A DNA stretch of 64,000 nucleotides from Aureobasidium sp. EXF-3400 (Eukaryota; Ascomycota; Dothideomycetes; Dothideales; Saccotheciaceae). Shown here in pieces: positions 32,765-43,727 of this stretch (position 1 is the stretch's first letter; each line of letters begins with the position of its first letter). A program made the position numbers and the translations under genes. Where the stretch lies: NCBI GenBank assembly GCA_024195585.1, contig SWBL01000124.1, positions 62,001 to 126,000 on the forward strand, written 5' to 3'. The notes beneath the pieces are model-generated. The model worked only from the letters and a program-made list of their open reading frames with translations, was not told where the DNA came from and searched no databases.

Positions 32765-33409
32765 ATGCTTCCTACACACTTCAATCGCTGTGGACAAAAC
32801 TTTCAACTGCACATATCTACAATGATGCTTACCAGCCTCTTAAAGTCCTTCCTCTACCCGGGCTCTGCGGGAGCTCAGATCAATAGCATACGTCTGTTCT
32901 CTAGCAAATTTGCTGTGCTCAGTCCCTGGTCCAAGGAGAGATATTATTCAGATTTGGAGTATCGCCGACAAATTTTGGACAAGAGGGTCACAGCCCGAAG
33001 GCTGCGGAAGGCCCGAGATCCGGAATACCATGAAAGAATGAAAGCGCAATACGCAAAGGACTTCCAACGATTGAGATCTTGCAAGCGCTCTTACAAATTC
33101 AAAATGTTCGTCGATTGGCTCAGATACGGCTGGCATGAAGCAGACTTACCCTGGAAGACTTATCGACCCGAAGTGTCTTCGGAGGGTGTTAGACATCGTT
33201 GCTCGGGTTGTAACCTGCCAGACCACAAGACCAAGTTTTGGTGGTCTAGCATGTCGGAGTCGGAAACTTACCTATGTGGTAGGTGTACGTGGAAGTTGAG
33301 CTGGGAAGAGCTATGTCCCAAAAGTTTCGAAAGTGCCGACACCAGGAGGGATTTCACAGCGTGTGCGAAAGAGCTAGGGGTCAGCAAACCATCGGGATCC
33401 GTGCCGTAG
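32765..33409 (+). CDS. Zinc-binding protein of unknown family, paralog 1
   Basis: Single-exon ORF of 214 codons; methionines at 32822 and 32825 are alternative starts. I do not recognise the family. The N-terminal ~50 residues are basic/hydrophobic without acids (MLTSLLKSFLYPGS, IRLFSSKFAVLS) and look like a mitochondrial presequence. Then a basic helical block (YYSDLEYRRQILDKRVTARR, YHERMKAQYAKDFQRLR) and a motif region: LPWKTYRPE, HRCSGC, FWWSS, CGRC. Two CxxC pairs suggest a zinc site. The neighbour at 33553-34198 repeats this order (YYND-WRR-LDKR, LPWKAYIP, HHCTGC, LWW, C), so the two arose by tandem duplication. Confidence 0.7.
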   Translation: MLPTHFNRCGQNFQLHISTMMLTSLLKSFLYPGSAGAQINSIRLFSSKFAVLSPWSKERYYSDLEYRRQILDKRVTARRLRKARDPEYHERMKAQYAKDFQRLRSCKRSYKFKMFVDWLRYGWHEADLPWKTYRPEVSSEGVRHRCSGCNLPDHKTKFWWSSMSESETYLCGRCTWKLSWEELCPKSFESADTRRDFTACAKELGVSKPSGSVP

Positions 33410-33552
33410 AAGTCGCGACGATGAAGCACCCGAATCTGGCAGAAACTCACCGCTAGTTGCGGAAACTTGTCTCGCACCTCCGAGCTTTTCTACTTTCCTA
33501 TCATTACCACGCTCAGCATCAAGACAACTTCTGCAGTCATCCACCTGGAACA

Positions 33553-34198
33553 ATGTGGTTGAAATTGCAAGCCATCCAATGGAATCCTCAGACTGGCAAC
33601 TGGTCCAACGATTGAGAAGCGTCTATTCTCGACAGTCAGCACATCTCAACAATGGGTGCGTCCGGACAAGGAATTCAAATACTACAATGATCCAGAGTGG
33701 CGCAGAAATAGTCTAGACAAGAGAATCGCCCGCCACCGCCATCGGATGCAGAGCGACACAGACTATCGGAAGAGGAAACTAGCCATGGTGAAAGCCTGGC
33801 ATCTTCAGCATGCGGGAGAAGAAACCTTCAAGAGAGAAAGAGGACTTCTCAGATGGTGCTATAAATATGATTGGTTCCGTAACAAGTTGCCTTGGAAAGC
33901 TTATATTCCGAAGCTGTACAAAGAGAAGGTTCAGCATCATTGTACGGGCTGTAAATTTGTTCCGCATGGGAAGAAGTTGTGGTGGTGTCACATCGACAGA
34001 AGCATGCATCACGAGCAGTCTGATACAAGCCCAGAGGATTCGAGTGCCACTGGAAAGCATATGTGTCCTAACCGTTACCTTAAGACCGGCTGGGAAAATG
34101 CAATTCCCCAAGGTTTTGAGGACGTCAAAACCATTAAGGAAGTGAGGGCACGAGCTAGAGAGCTCGGCATCGACATCGACGAGAAATCGGAGCAATAG
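33553..34198 (+). pseudogene. Zinc-binding protein paralog 2, 5' end disrupted
   Basis: The body, open from 33563 to the stop at 34198, is a clear paralog of the gene to its left. It shares RLFST, a YYNDPEWRRNSLDKR block, LPWKAYIPK, HHCTGC and a KLWW motif, with an inserted acidic loop before the last Cys region. No ATG lies in this frame before the conserved block. The only plausible start (33553) is in another frame and stops at 33613-33615. A one-base shift between them, an uncommon start codon, or a sequencing error could explain this. The second cysteine pair is partly lost (CPNRY in place of CGRC), so zinc binding may have changed. Downstream the frame is intact for over 170 codons, which argues for a recent lesion or a living gene. 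Confidence 0.55.
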
Positions 34199-35027
34199 AA
34201 GCATGTGTCAGATTAAACACTCCAGAGACAAGGCACCGCACACGATCCAAGGACCTGAGCTCTGTCTAGCGACTGAAACTCAAGTGATCTCGCCTATACA
34301 CCTTTTCAGGCCCGACATCAGCCACTATCACCAACAGGAGACATGAATAGGTCAACAGACACCGTCTGGGCTCAAAAGAGCAAAGTCCATGCAGTCTAGA
34401 TCCTTCCAAGACATACCAATATGCTTGTGGACAACTTCACTATGGTCTAATCAGCCGCTCTCCATACAGTCACACAAGACGCCACCGAGGACGACTGGTT
34501 GCGAGATGACCGGGACGACTCAGGCAGGAATATCTGTTCACTGCAACGATCAATAGATGCTGGTGGCCCTGATCTGTGCAAGAAGCTTAGCAGATATAAC
34601 GCTCGCAAGGGATGTATTGAGCCAGAAGAGGGCTTGGAAACGCCTCAAAAAGTTAGCTTTGGCAGTGCCGCTATATGTCTGGCTCGATAACCTCCCTGCA
34701 TAATCCATAAATGTAGCGTTGCAAACATCTACACATTTATGGTGTCGTTGGTATTGTAGTCACAAAGTCAATGACGGTGCCAAGGCGCGCTAAGCTGGAG
34801 TAGAATGGACATCGAGTTGGAACTCCTCTAGGATGCAGTGAACTTGTACCCGGCATCGAGACACTTGTGAGAAGGAAATTGATCATTCAATCAGACCGGG
34901 CTTGCTTCAATTACCTTAAGAAAATCTTTCATTCAAATCACCGAGCATATCTGGACCGAAACACGGTCAAGGACATCACCGCCAAGCAATCTAACAAGCC
35001 AAGGCCACCACTCTTACCACTGTAAAC
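34199..35027. other. Intergenic region
   Basis: 829 bp between two plus-strand genes. A 63-codon ORF at 34499 has no recognisable features. No repeats or RNA genes seen. Confidence 0.4.
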
Positions 35028-35570
35028 ATGAGCTCACTCTTCTTCTGGACGACCAAATCAGTACAAGACAATGCCTGGCATCCCGTTCCAGGCCAAAACC
35101 CAACCAAATACGTCAGCAACCTGCCAACACTGATCAAGCGTCAAGACCTCGAAGCAGCATGCGTCGATATAGCGCCTTTCGTCGCCGGAGTAGGTGCACT
35201 AGCTTATGTACGCCAACTAAACGACTTCGGCTTCACTGCTACCGCCAATGTCTTCAAAAACCCCAAGACATTGATGGCTATGCATCGCACCACTCTGGTC
35301 GTCACACCAATAGTGCTACTATGTCAAGCAACTGGTGTCGAATACAGGAAGTTCATTCCGCGTTGGAGCCAGGAACGTGAGCGTGGGCGAGATGAGGAAA
35401 TGGTACGGAAGCAAGTTGATTTTGGCATGCTTGCTGGTGTTGCGACATGGACGCTGCGTATATATGCTTTGCGGAGGGGACGAGCTTATTGGGCTCCTAT
35501 TGATGTTGTTATGGGTGGAGCATTAGCGGATGTTATGCATAGGGAGTATGTCAGAGCCCATGAGTTCTAG
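35028..35570 (+). CDS. Small membrane protein of unknown function (180 aa)
   Basis: Intronless ORF of 180 codons. I do not recognise the family. Three or four moderately hydrophobic segments are visible: DIAPFVAGVGALAYV (residues about 48-62), TTLVVTPIVLLCQATG (about 88-103), DFGMLAGVATWTLRIYAL (about 131-148), and a last one near PIDVVMGGALADVM. Between segments 2 and 3 is a charged loop (RWSQERERGRDEEMVRKQ). The N-terminus is polar and without a signal peptide. The arrangement could fit a mitochondrial or ER membrane protein; this is inference. The leader before 35028 is A/C-rich and the start context (AAACATGAGC) is good. Confidence 0.6.
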   Translation: MSSLFFWTTKSVQDNAWHPVPGQNPTKYVSNLPTLIKRQDLEAACVDIAPFVAGVGALAYVRQLNDFGFTATANVFKNPKTLMAMHRTTLVVTPIVLLCQATGVEYRKFIPRWSQERERGRDEEMVRKQVDFGMLAGVATWTLRIYALRRGRAYWAPIDVVMGGALADVMHREYVRAHEF

Positions 35571-35898
35571 GTGATCATATGGTCGTTGTACAGCCTACCC
35601 TTATGTTTTGCAGACAATTATTCGTCACCAGCAGCAATGGCGACCACGACTAAATGAGTCAATTCACTCAAACAGTCTCAGAGAATGTGGGAGAAGTGTT
35701 CACAGGGCATCTTTGCGCTAGCGTGACAGTGTGGATATGGATACTTACAAGAGGTCGTCGATGTGGAATGAACGCGTGGTCTGTGCTCATGGTCGTCCTG
35801 GAGTAGAGGGGTCAATGAATCATCACCATGACATGCTCAAAACATTCAAGGCCATCAGTCACATCAAACAGATACAGTGATAGAGCATAACATAAATA
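35571..35898. other. Promoter of the F-box gene
   Basis: 328 bp between two plus-strand genes; AT-rich leader before 35899. Nothing else seen. Confidence 0.4.
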
Positions 35899-36600
35899 AT
35901 GACTTCCTCAAGTGGGCGTGTGTTCGCATTACCTGAACTGCTGGAACCAATACTCCTCTGCCTTCTGGAAGACCTATCACCACTAGAATATCAAGAAGAC
36001 CCACGTAATTCACGCGTATACAACAATGCAGACATATTACGACATCTTCTAAGTTGTACACAAGTCTGCAAGCAATGGAAATCTACCATCCAGCATTCAT
36101 CGCCAATCCAACGAGCACTCTTCCTACTTCCAGACCCCAACAGTAACCGAACATGGACACAAGGCCACAGTGGAAGGAACGATGTTGATCCAAAGACAAT
36201 TCCACTACAACCACCCACACTAAACCCAATCATCCAGACAACATTCAAGAACTACCATTTCCGCTACTGGCACCTCAGCTTTGAAGCCAGTGGGAACAAA
36301 CATTGCGCCTACATGATCATTGAAAAGCGGGATATGCCTGATTTCAAAGCTCGAGCGATAAGCGGACAAGGAAGGAAGGTTTCAGATATGTTGTTGTCGC
36401 AACCGCCTTGTACAGCTTTAGAAGCTACTATCTGGGATGAGAGGGATGAGACGAAAGATTATGTGGGGAGGACTATGGAGTTGAGGGATTCGGTGGTTAG
36501 TAACGATGAGGGGTTGACTATTGGAATGGTGCAGAGGAAGGTTGCTGAGATGTTTGCTGAGCATCCAGACGTCTCGGCTATAAAGCTGACAACGGCATGA
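35899..36600 (+). CDS. F-box-like protein
   Basis: Intronless ORF of 233 codons. The N-terminus carries an F-box-like helix set: VFALPELLEPILLCLLEDL, then LLSCTQVCKQWKSTIQHSS and PIQRALFLLPD. This arrangement (leucine-rich first helix, CxxVCxxW core, IQxSxxxQRxLFL) is a common form in dothideomycete genomes, where F-box proteins recruit targets to SCF ubiquitin ligases. A loop of about 20 residues lies between helices 1 and 2. The C-terminal region has no known repeat (no LRR, WD40 or Kelch) and probably forms the substrate-binding part. It ends 74 bp from the convergent OPT transporter gene. Confidence 0.78.
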   Translation: MTSSSGRVFALPELLEPILLCLLEDLSPLEYQEDPRNSRVYNNADILRHLLSCTQVCKQWKSTIQHSSPIQRALFLLPDPNSNRTWTQGHSGRNDVDPKTIPLQPPTLNPIIQTTFKNYHFRYWHLSFEASGNKHCAYMIIEKRDMPDFKARAISGQGRKVSDMLLSQPPCTALEATIWDERDETKDYVGRTMELRDSVVSNDEGLTIGMVQRKVAEMFAEHPDVSAIKLTTA

Positions 36601-36674
36601 GCACGAGCTTTGGAAAATTATCGAAGAGGAACTATATCGATATTTCACCTCCGGTGCCATCTCTATCATCCGTA

Positions 36675-39142
36675 TCACCACTTCTTTGGTCCAAAGGTCT
36701 CGCCATCTGCAACAGTCTTCCTGATCGCAGTGCCCAAAGCATCCATAGTCTCAAACACACCCACGTTGCCCCACCAACTCGGCACCTCAACCTCTGGCAA
36801 CGTGATCGCGAAGAAGATCACCAACGTTGCAATGATGAGTCCAGAATCTAATGCGGCTGCAGTTATATAGTTGTAATTGCACCACCAACCGTTCCATCGT
36901 CGCCGGATCCACCAGTTGAAAGTCAAGCCGACTATCGCCCAAGATGTAAAGGAGAGGGGGGTGGCAGGTGGCAGCCACGACATTGCACCAAGCATGACTG
37001 GAGCGTGTAAAAAGCGCAATCCCTTGTGTGGGAAGTATCTCGTCAAGGCATAGAACGCAATAGGCAGTAATGCGCCAACCAACCAGAACCAGTTGAATGC
37101 AGCATAGATAGAGCCAGGACCAAACATACGTTGAGGACCAATAACACCCCAAGTGATGCTAGACGAGAAAAAGGTGCGGCCGTTAGGACAAGTGAAATGA
37201 GAGGCTTGGTTTGCAGCACAGGCGTTGTCGATGTTACTCAGAGTCCAGTTCATGACTGCCACTTGAACAATCGAAGCCCACATCGACATGACAACCTGCG
37301 ACCAGAAAGTGATGCGTGGGGGTATCTTCATATAATGCGCCAACTTGAGATCCTGGCTGTAGGTTTGAGCCTGCCCAAGGACAATAGTGCTGTAGACTTT
37401 GAAGATCATGACTCCGATCGGGCGTCCTGGTATCATGAAACCTGCCAGATAGGGTGAAATGACATTAAGTGACAGCTGGATGTTGGTGATACCGAGGATC
37501 ATACAACATGGAATGATGAAGACGAGCGCGATGAGCAGTGATACAAAGTATGCCCACCACGGGCATTGAGAAGAATAGCCCAAAACGGTGGCAAGGCCGA
37601 AGGCGACAGCGATGAGGAACAAGACACAATACCACCAGTCAGGAGCCTCGCGATACTTGGCCATGTGACGCATATGAACATCCTGAGGCTCCTGCTTTCT
37701 TGCAAGACGTAGCCGAGTCCAAAGCTCGTTGCGGTGATAGACAATGGTGTGGACAATTGCAGCTATCAGTGCTGCAAAGCTCAGACCGTAGTTCAAGGCA
37801 AAGGTAGGAGCGAGGAACATGGGCGAGTACTTCTGGTATTTTTCGAGATCAAAAGTGTAGCCGGGACCAAGGATCTTGGTAACGTTGTACTTTGATTGTG
37901 TGTTGTCGAAAGTCGTGGAGGTGTTGATTGGGAGATAGTCTGAGTAAAGGGCTCCAGTATATGATATGCCTATGATCTGTCAGTCATTACTGTATCTAAC
38001 CGACGGTAGATCTGGAAAGATTCTTCGAATCCTGCCTTGCTTTACACACCTAAGGTCGTGATGATCATAAATACTCCAAGTCCAACTATGGTGTTAAGAT
38101 GCGAGAATGTCGGGCTGAGTAACGGGTCACCAAGATACGCTGTGACGTACGTCCAGTCGAACGTCAACGGTATCAGCGATAGTCCAGTGAAGCCTCCGAA
38201 GAGCTGATTGATGGTAGCGTTGTTCGGGCGTATCCAGGTGACGAACGAGAAGACCGATAGGCCTTGCCAGATGACACCAGGTATCCAGTAATAAGCAAAA
38301 GAGCCCAAAGCGACGTAGACGAAGAAGCGGTATTGAGAAATTCGCCAGCCATTTGCTTGGGCAGGATCAGTTTTGCTCTTATCATGCAAAGCGTATAGAA
38401 GAGTAGTCATGGAAAAGTTGGCAGGCCAGATCAGGGCCGCAGGCCAAACAAGAAAGCGTCTGAATATGCCAGCAAAAGCGATACCGATGACCTGGGAGCT
38501 CAGTGTGAACAATATCTGGAAGCCCCATCCCATGTCAAGGTTGTAAAGCGATTTGGCTTTCAGAGCAAGAAGAGCATCGGTGCTGTATGCATAACCGTAG
38601 GTGACGTTGGCCATGAGAACCACCACCGTATGTTCCTTGATTGTGAATGGTCCTGTGTTGAGTGTCCATTCCAGGCCGAAAGTCTTGAACTTTCTTGTAG
38701 GAAGTATCTTTGCAAGTAGTTGGCCACAAGGATATACCACCAGTAGGATCACTACTGTGGGGATTGTGATCGCAGGGCTGCGCATTGATAAAAACATGTT
38801 GATTCCACTGGAAAGGGTGACGAAGATAAAACCCAGAAGCCATGCTCGCATCGTGTTCGCAGTTTCTTCACCGTCTATTTCTCGAACGGCAGCGCGTACA
38901 GTTTCGTATGGTGATTCTTTGGTGAATGTGTCGTCAACTTCAAGGGCTTTCTCGACGTTTCCAGTCTTCACGGCCTCGTCTAGATCTTGTAGTTTGTTGT
39001 CAGGAAGGTTCGGATCGTATTGGTGCACTTGTTGTAGCCTGTCGACATCATTGAGTACTCGGGCTTCCGGCAAGGCATCGTCCAGAGTTTCAACGACCTG
39101 TTCCACAATTCCATGGCCCCCTTTGGGCTTTGTGGACTTCAT
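36675..39142 (-). CDS. Oligopeptide transporter, OPT family
   Basis: Two exons (minus): 39142-38050 and 37969-36675, intron 80 nt; 795 aa. OPT proteins import small peptides (tetra- and pentapeptides, glutathione) with protons across the plasma membrane. A cytosolic N-terminus of about 100 residues leads to the family motif SPYETVRAAV and then to some 14 membrane segments (WLLGFIFVTLSSGINMFLSM is the first). NPF-like and PGRPIGVMIFKVYSTI motifs in the second half and SITWGVIGPQRMFG fit fungal Opt2/ISP4-type members. The ATG at 39142 is preferred. Upstream, a GTATGC donor at about 39191 and a CTAACAG acceptor suggest an intron in the 5' UTR. Confidence 0.92.
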
Positions 39143-39625
39143 GCTTGGAAATATTCTGTTAGTAAAGAGATTGGAAGCCAATGCATACCTGGAGCAGCAT
39201 CGAGTCGGAGTGCAAGGACATCGGAAGGCTCAATATATACTGGATGCCTGCTCCGTACGAACGGTCTCAGGAACTGATGCTGGCAATCATACGACGTTAC
39301 ATCGTGTCTTGTCCGAGATTGCTATGTTTTCCCTATCAATTGTTCAATGGAGGACTATCAGTGGTCCGGCCGAGTAGTTATCCCACCGATAGGCCGACTC
39401 CACATGCGGGGGCCAGTAGCGCGTCAAAATATAGTGATTAGAGGGGCACAGCTCCGTCTAGGTCGTATCAAGCAGATAAAAGGAAGCCTTGCAGAACCTG
39501 AAACATGTTTGAATAAGAGGTTGAGATAAGACTTGGAAGAAGAAGGTCGAATTGAGTCGATCGTATAGCGTGAAGGAACGATGCGTGAGCATAACTTCAG
39601 AGATAAACTATGCCTAGACCAGGAT
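39143..39625. other. Promoter of the OPT gene
   Basis: 483 bp. It probably contains a 5' UTR intron of the OPT gene (about 39191 down to 39155) and the 3' UTR of the DUF885 gene. No separate gene seen. Confidence 0.4.
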
Positions 39626-41317
39626 TCAAAGATCATAGAACTTCCAAGCTGCTTTGTGGCCAGGTCGCAGTTTCCTATCTTGCATCAAGGCCCTGAGGAT
39701 CTCGATGGGCATCTCTCCTTCCTTCAAGATGCGGTCATGGAATTCTTTCTCCGGCATACCAGCACCCTCTACCATCTCTTTTCGCATAGCATAGATCTGC
39801 AGTGCTCCAAGCATGTATCCGGCTTGGTAGAGTGCGTTGTAATCGCCATTGAAGCTTCGTCTGACTTCACCTTCGGCGGTCGCTCTCTCGTGCCCAACTC
39901 TCTCAACCAAGTAATCGATACATTGTTGAGGCGTCATTTGACCCATATGGAACTTGAGACTGAAGACAATGCGAGCACAGCGATGCATACGCCAGAAGAG
40001 CATACCAATCTTCTCCTCTGGAGTACCAGCAAAACCACGATCCCACAGAACAAACTCCCAGTAGAAGGCCCAGCCCTCAATCCAGAAGGGTGTGGTAAAA
40101 AGGCTCCTGTAGGATCTGTATCGGGCGATCATATGCATCTGTAGATGATGACCAGGAATTAGCTCGTGAAATACTGTGCTCCGCGACATGGGCCTGTTGT
40201 TTCCACGCATAGACATCAACTTCTCCGAATGGGTCATAGTATCAGTTGGGTAAGAAACGATGAGGTCCTCGCCTCCTAGAAAGAAAGGATTGACACGTTG
40301 CCGGTCGGGCTCCATCATGAAAGTTCTCCAATACTCTTCAGCTATGGCTGGAACTGTGACCATGTCGTGATGTTTGACGTATGCTACTGCCTCTGCAGAC
40401 AGGTCGTGGACAAGACGCGTCTGCTGACCAGGCTCCACAAAGAGATTCTTGACGTGCTCAAGAGCAGCTTTCCAATCATTCCCGTATCCTAGTGTATTGG
40501 ACGCCTTGATCATCTCATTCTCGCACCAGGCATACTCCTTGTCAGCGATCTTGATCAGCTCCTCAGGACTGTACGCAATGAACTGAGCATCGAGGTCAGC
40601 CAGGAGACCTGACCGCCCGACTGGCTGCCCAACTATGTCATCGGTAGAGGTGTCAGAAGGTTCTCCGACCAGCCTACTGGTCACAGTAGTTTCGAAGGTA
40701 TTTAGTCGCTGAAGTGCTTCTTGGAAGGGAGCAGACGTCCACCACGTGAAGTCTGGATCGTATCCCTTGTAGAAGTCCATCCACTCTTCCAGTGCAATCC
40801 TCAGCTCTCCGATATACTGCACCGCACGATAAGCTGCAAATCGTGCCGTTGGGTCCCCAGATAGAAGGCCATGGCTCGTGATTGCATGGAGCTTCTTCAC
40901 TACATCTTCAGACGCAGCCGCAAGAGCCTCTGCTGCATATCTGCCTGTAGTTGGCACGACCTTTTGTCTTCGTTCCACAAGATCAACCAGCTTGGATGCA
41001 AATGGCTCAATGATAGACTCGAGTCCTTTGAGAGAGGTTTCGAATTCTTCGAGGCCTTCGAGCTGTCGGTTCAAGTACTTCTCTAGCAGTACATAGTCGA
41101 TTTGATCTTCGGGATCCAGATGGTCGAATTGGACAGCTGCAAGTTCGACTGATTTATCGCGAAAATACTTCTCCAAGCGACTGATGCGTGTCTTTGAGAA
41201 GTTTATTTTGTAGAATTTCTCAATGTCTGAGACGTCTGCTGCGACACACCCAATCATGAGACTGATGAGTCCAGAGCTGGCGCGTCCATGAGCTGCGGCT
41301 GGCACTCTGACTCTCAT
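39626..41317 (-). CDS. DUF885-family putative metallopeptidase
   Basis: Single exon, 563 aa. DUF885 proteins are found in bacteria and fungi and look like zinc peptidases of the thermolysin/M3 type. The metal-binding motif HELIPGHHLQ is near residue 385, and a downstream EGWAFYWE segment may supply the third ligand. A helical N-terminal region of about 350 residues (FSKTRISRLEKYFRDKS and similar) precedes it, as usual for the family. The first ~28 residues (RVRVPAAAHGRASSGLISLM to CVAA) could be a signal sequence, although the Arg-rich start is unusual. The stop is directly followed by the OPT promoter. The peptidase function is family inference; no substrate is known. Confidence 0.88.
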   Translation of the reverse strand: MRVRVPAAAHGRASSGLISLMIGCVAADVSDIEKFYKINFSKTRISRLEKYFRDKSVELAAVQFDHLDPEDQIDYVLLEKYLNRQLEGLEEFETSLKGLESIIEPFASKLVDLVERRQKVVPTTGRYAAEALAAASEDVVKKLHAITSHGLLSGDPTARFAAYRAVQYIGELRIALEEWMDFYKGYDPDFTWWTSAPFQEALQRLNTFETTVTSRLVGEPSDTSTDDIVGQPVGRSGLLADLDAQFIAYSPEELIKIADKEYAWCENEMIKASNTLGYGNDWKAALEHVKNLFVEPGQQTRLVHDLSAEAVAYVKHHDMVTVPAIAEEYWRTFMMEPDRQRVNPFFLGGEDLIVSYPTDTMTHSEKLMSMRGNNRPMSRSTVFHELIPGHHLQMHMIARYRSYRSLFTTPFWIEGWAFYWEFVLWDRGFAGTPEEKIGMLFWRMHRCARIVFSLKFHMGQMTPQQCIDYLVERVGHERATAEGEVRRSFNGDYNALYQAGYMLGALQIYAMRKEMVEGAGMPEKEFHDRILKEGEMPIEILRALMQDRKLRPGHKAAWKFYDL

Positions 41318-41779
41318 AGTGCTTAGAAGAGAAGCGAGGAGTTAGGTTGATGCTCAGCGCGGTATTGTAAGTACTCTTCCAAGCAAATGGAATGAGATGT
41401 GAGAATCTCCATCCTATCAAGCCCGCCACGTTACATCGCAGGAAAGCGCGATGGCTCCTCAGGTCAACCTCGGTTAAATTGTCGTATTCCTTATTGCGGC
41501 GGCGATAATGCTTCCATACAATATATCACACGATCGAGGCAATCCCGATGATCGTACTCGAGTAAATTGTTGATACGAGCTGATAGGAGACACCATTTGG
41601 AAAGTGTCCGACGAAGCGACAATGAGCGACTGCGTGGCCTGGCTCAACCCAAGTTCACGTTTGGCACTCGTTGAGATGATATGTTCTCAACAAGAACAAT
41701 CTGTTGAGGACACTAAACGCGTCTAACACGTCTGTCGACGTTGCTTCCTTGATACTCGAACCAACACGTACATCAGCTT
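41318..41779. other. Promoter of the DUF885 gene
   Basis: 462 bp between two minus-strand genes. No supported ORF or RNA. Confidence 0.4.
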
Positions 41780-43727
41780 TCACTGCTCTCTCTCTGGCTC
41801 TGCACCCAAAGACACCCTATTAATATCGAACACCTCGTTAGAGTCGTGGTCCGACATGATTTTGTCGATCGTCCCGCCGCTTGCCAGTCTCGCCAATACA
41901 TCTGCATAGCCATCAGTCGCCAGCAAAGACTTATGCGACTGGCTGCCACGTCCGCTGGCACACAGTGTCTGGAACACGTGTAGCAAATGCTTCGTATGCG
42001 TTTTGTCGAGTCGTTGCTCTAGCGCTTGAACACCGTCTATTACACACACCACGTCACCAGAGACTACGGATAACACATCTTCCATCACGCCCAGCAGCTC
42101 CAAAACCGGGGCATCTGGAACGAAGCATGCACCCAATCTTGCTGGCGATACATCTCGGTCACTGAAGAACTTCTCGGGAACAAATCGAATGGCCTGCGCT
42201 ACCATGGATTGAAGCAGTAGAGATAGGCGCTCCTGAGCTGTCCACTTTTGTCTGAGCTCCAATGCGCAGAAGTGTGATATAACTTGGAACCCAAAGTTAT
42301 CGGCTGCTGCGGTAACGTAAACTGTGGTGAGGGTGTTCTGAGATGGTATCGGAGTGTCCGAAGGTCCTTCTACCCACAAACACGTCATATTCGCTTCGTG
42401 TAGCAGCTGCTTGAGTCGCGTGGCCACCTGGAAATCCACGTGAGCTCTGCTCGCTCTAGGAATGAGATGTGTCACATCTTCGTCGTGCTTGAGTAACAAT
42501 GAACGAATGGCAGCGTGACTGTTGAGCAGATCTCGTTGTAGATATTGGACTGCTCGCTTGTCGGAGAAGACCTGCTCACTTTCTGACATTTCGCCAGGAT
42601 CCGGAGAGTCAAGCAGCATTGCTTGGAATAGCAGTCTTGAAGTCGGCCTCTTCCAAAAACTTCTGCCCACTGGATCCCAAAGCCTGCAACATAGCCATGA
42701 TCTGGGAGGCTGCTAGATCCGATGATGCCTCCCTCTTTGCCACAATGGTATTGAACATGTGGTCGATCCGTGTCGCCCGCTCCAATCTGGCTTCGCGCTC
42801 GAGTTTGCCGGAGATCACGTTCATTTTACGTTGGTGAGCCGTGAACAGGTTGTCGAAAGCGTTTTTGTCAAAGGAGTTAACCAGGCGTTTCCATCCAGAT
42901 GCTGACCATTGCACGAACAGCTTCGTGAAAAACTCGAAGACGACAACATACAAGTCGCGGATGTATTTCTGCATAAACCAGTTGTTGCCGTGCTTTTCCA
43001 TCAGTCGCCTCCAGTATGCAATTTCTTCGCATAGTTCGTTGATACTGCCTGAGATTCCTTCTGCTATCTTTTCGTGGTTGAGGGAAGCCTAACTCGATCA
43101 GGAAACGTACCAGCACCCATGGCACGACGTGGAAGTCTTACCTTGACAATTGAACTAAGCGATCCAGCTATCAAACTGACATACTTGTCGTCCTTTGGAA
43201 TGATTGATAGCAAGTCACTATGGTCGTCGCAGCTCTTGGCTACTCGTGCAAACATATTCTTGAGTTTGCCCCTTTTCGTGTTGTCCCGCTTGTCTTGCCA
43301 AAGACGTGATGCGGACTGTACGGCGTTGTGCACTGATGAAAGTGCAGGTGGGCGGGACCGCACATCTTCTTGTTGGTCTTTCGGCAGCTTTGAAACGAAA
43401 TTTTCCCATGCAATGGCAAGAGCACAACTCTGCTCGGCCAGAACCTGGTCTTCATCAGGAACACCTCTGGAAACTTGACATCAGTTTCTTGTCGCTGCCC
43501 TCAGACTTGTACTGTGCTTACTCAGCTATATGGGCTGCATCTGTAAAAAGCAGCGCCCACTCCTTCCCTCTCCTTGCTCTATCGTTGTCCGCTTTTCTAT
43601 CTTGCTCGACCTTGACCGCAAGGCTTTGAGAAAGAGTATTATCTGGTTCCTTGATCTTCCACTCATCGCTGAACGATCTCACAACGGCCTTCTTGTATGC
43701 CGGCTGGTGAGTTATCGCATCGAACAT
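41780..43727 (-). CDS. DUF7708-domain protein, STAND-like without P-loop
   Basis: Four exons (minus): 43727-43522, 43466-43142, 43088-42671, 42582-41780; 583 aa. The N-terminal half matches the DUF7708 helical domain of fungal NACHT/ankyrin-type proteins: ALSSVHNAVQSASRLW, CDDHSDLLSIIPKDDKYVSL, ASLNHEKIAEGISGSINELC, WFMQKYIRDLYVVVFEFFTK. The C-terminal half begins CLWVEGPSDTPIPSQNTLT and contains VISHFCAL and VCVIDGVQALEQ (a Walker-B-like hydrophobic-acidic string). The place of the P-loop holds EGPSDTPIPS, with no GxxxxGK[ST]. Such STAND-like proteins in fungi are linked to incompatibility and self/non-self responses; here that is inference. Intron 3 (88 nt, donor GTGGGC) is the weakest joint but it restores the frame. 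Confidence 0.75.
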
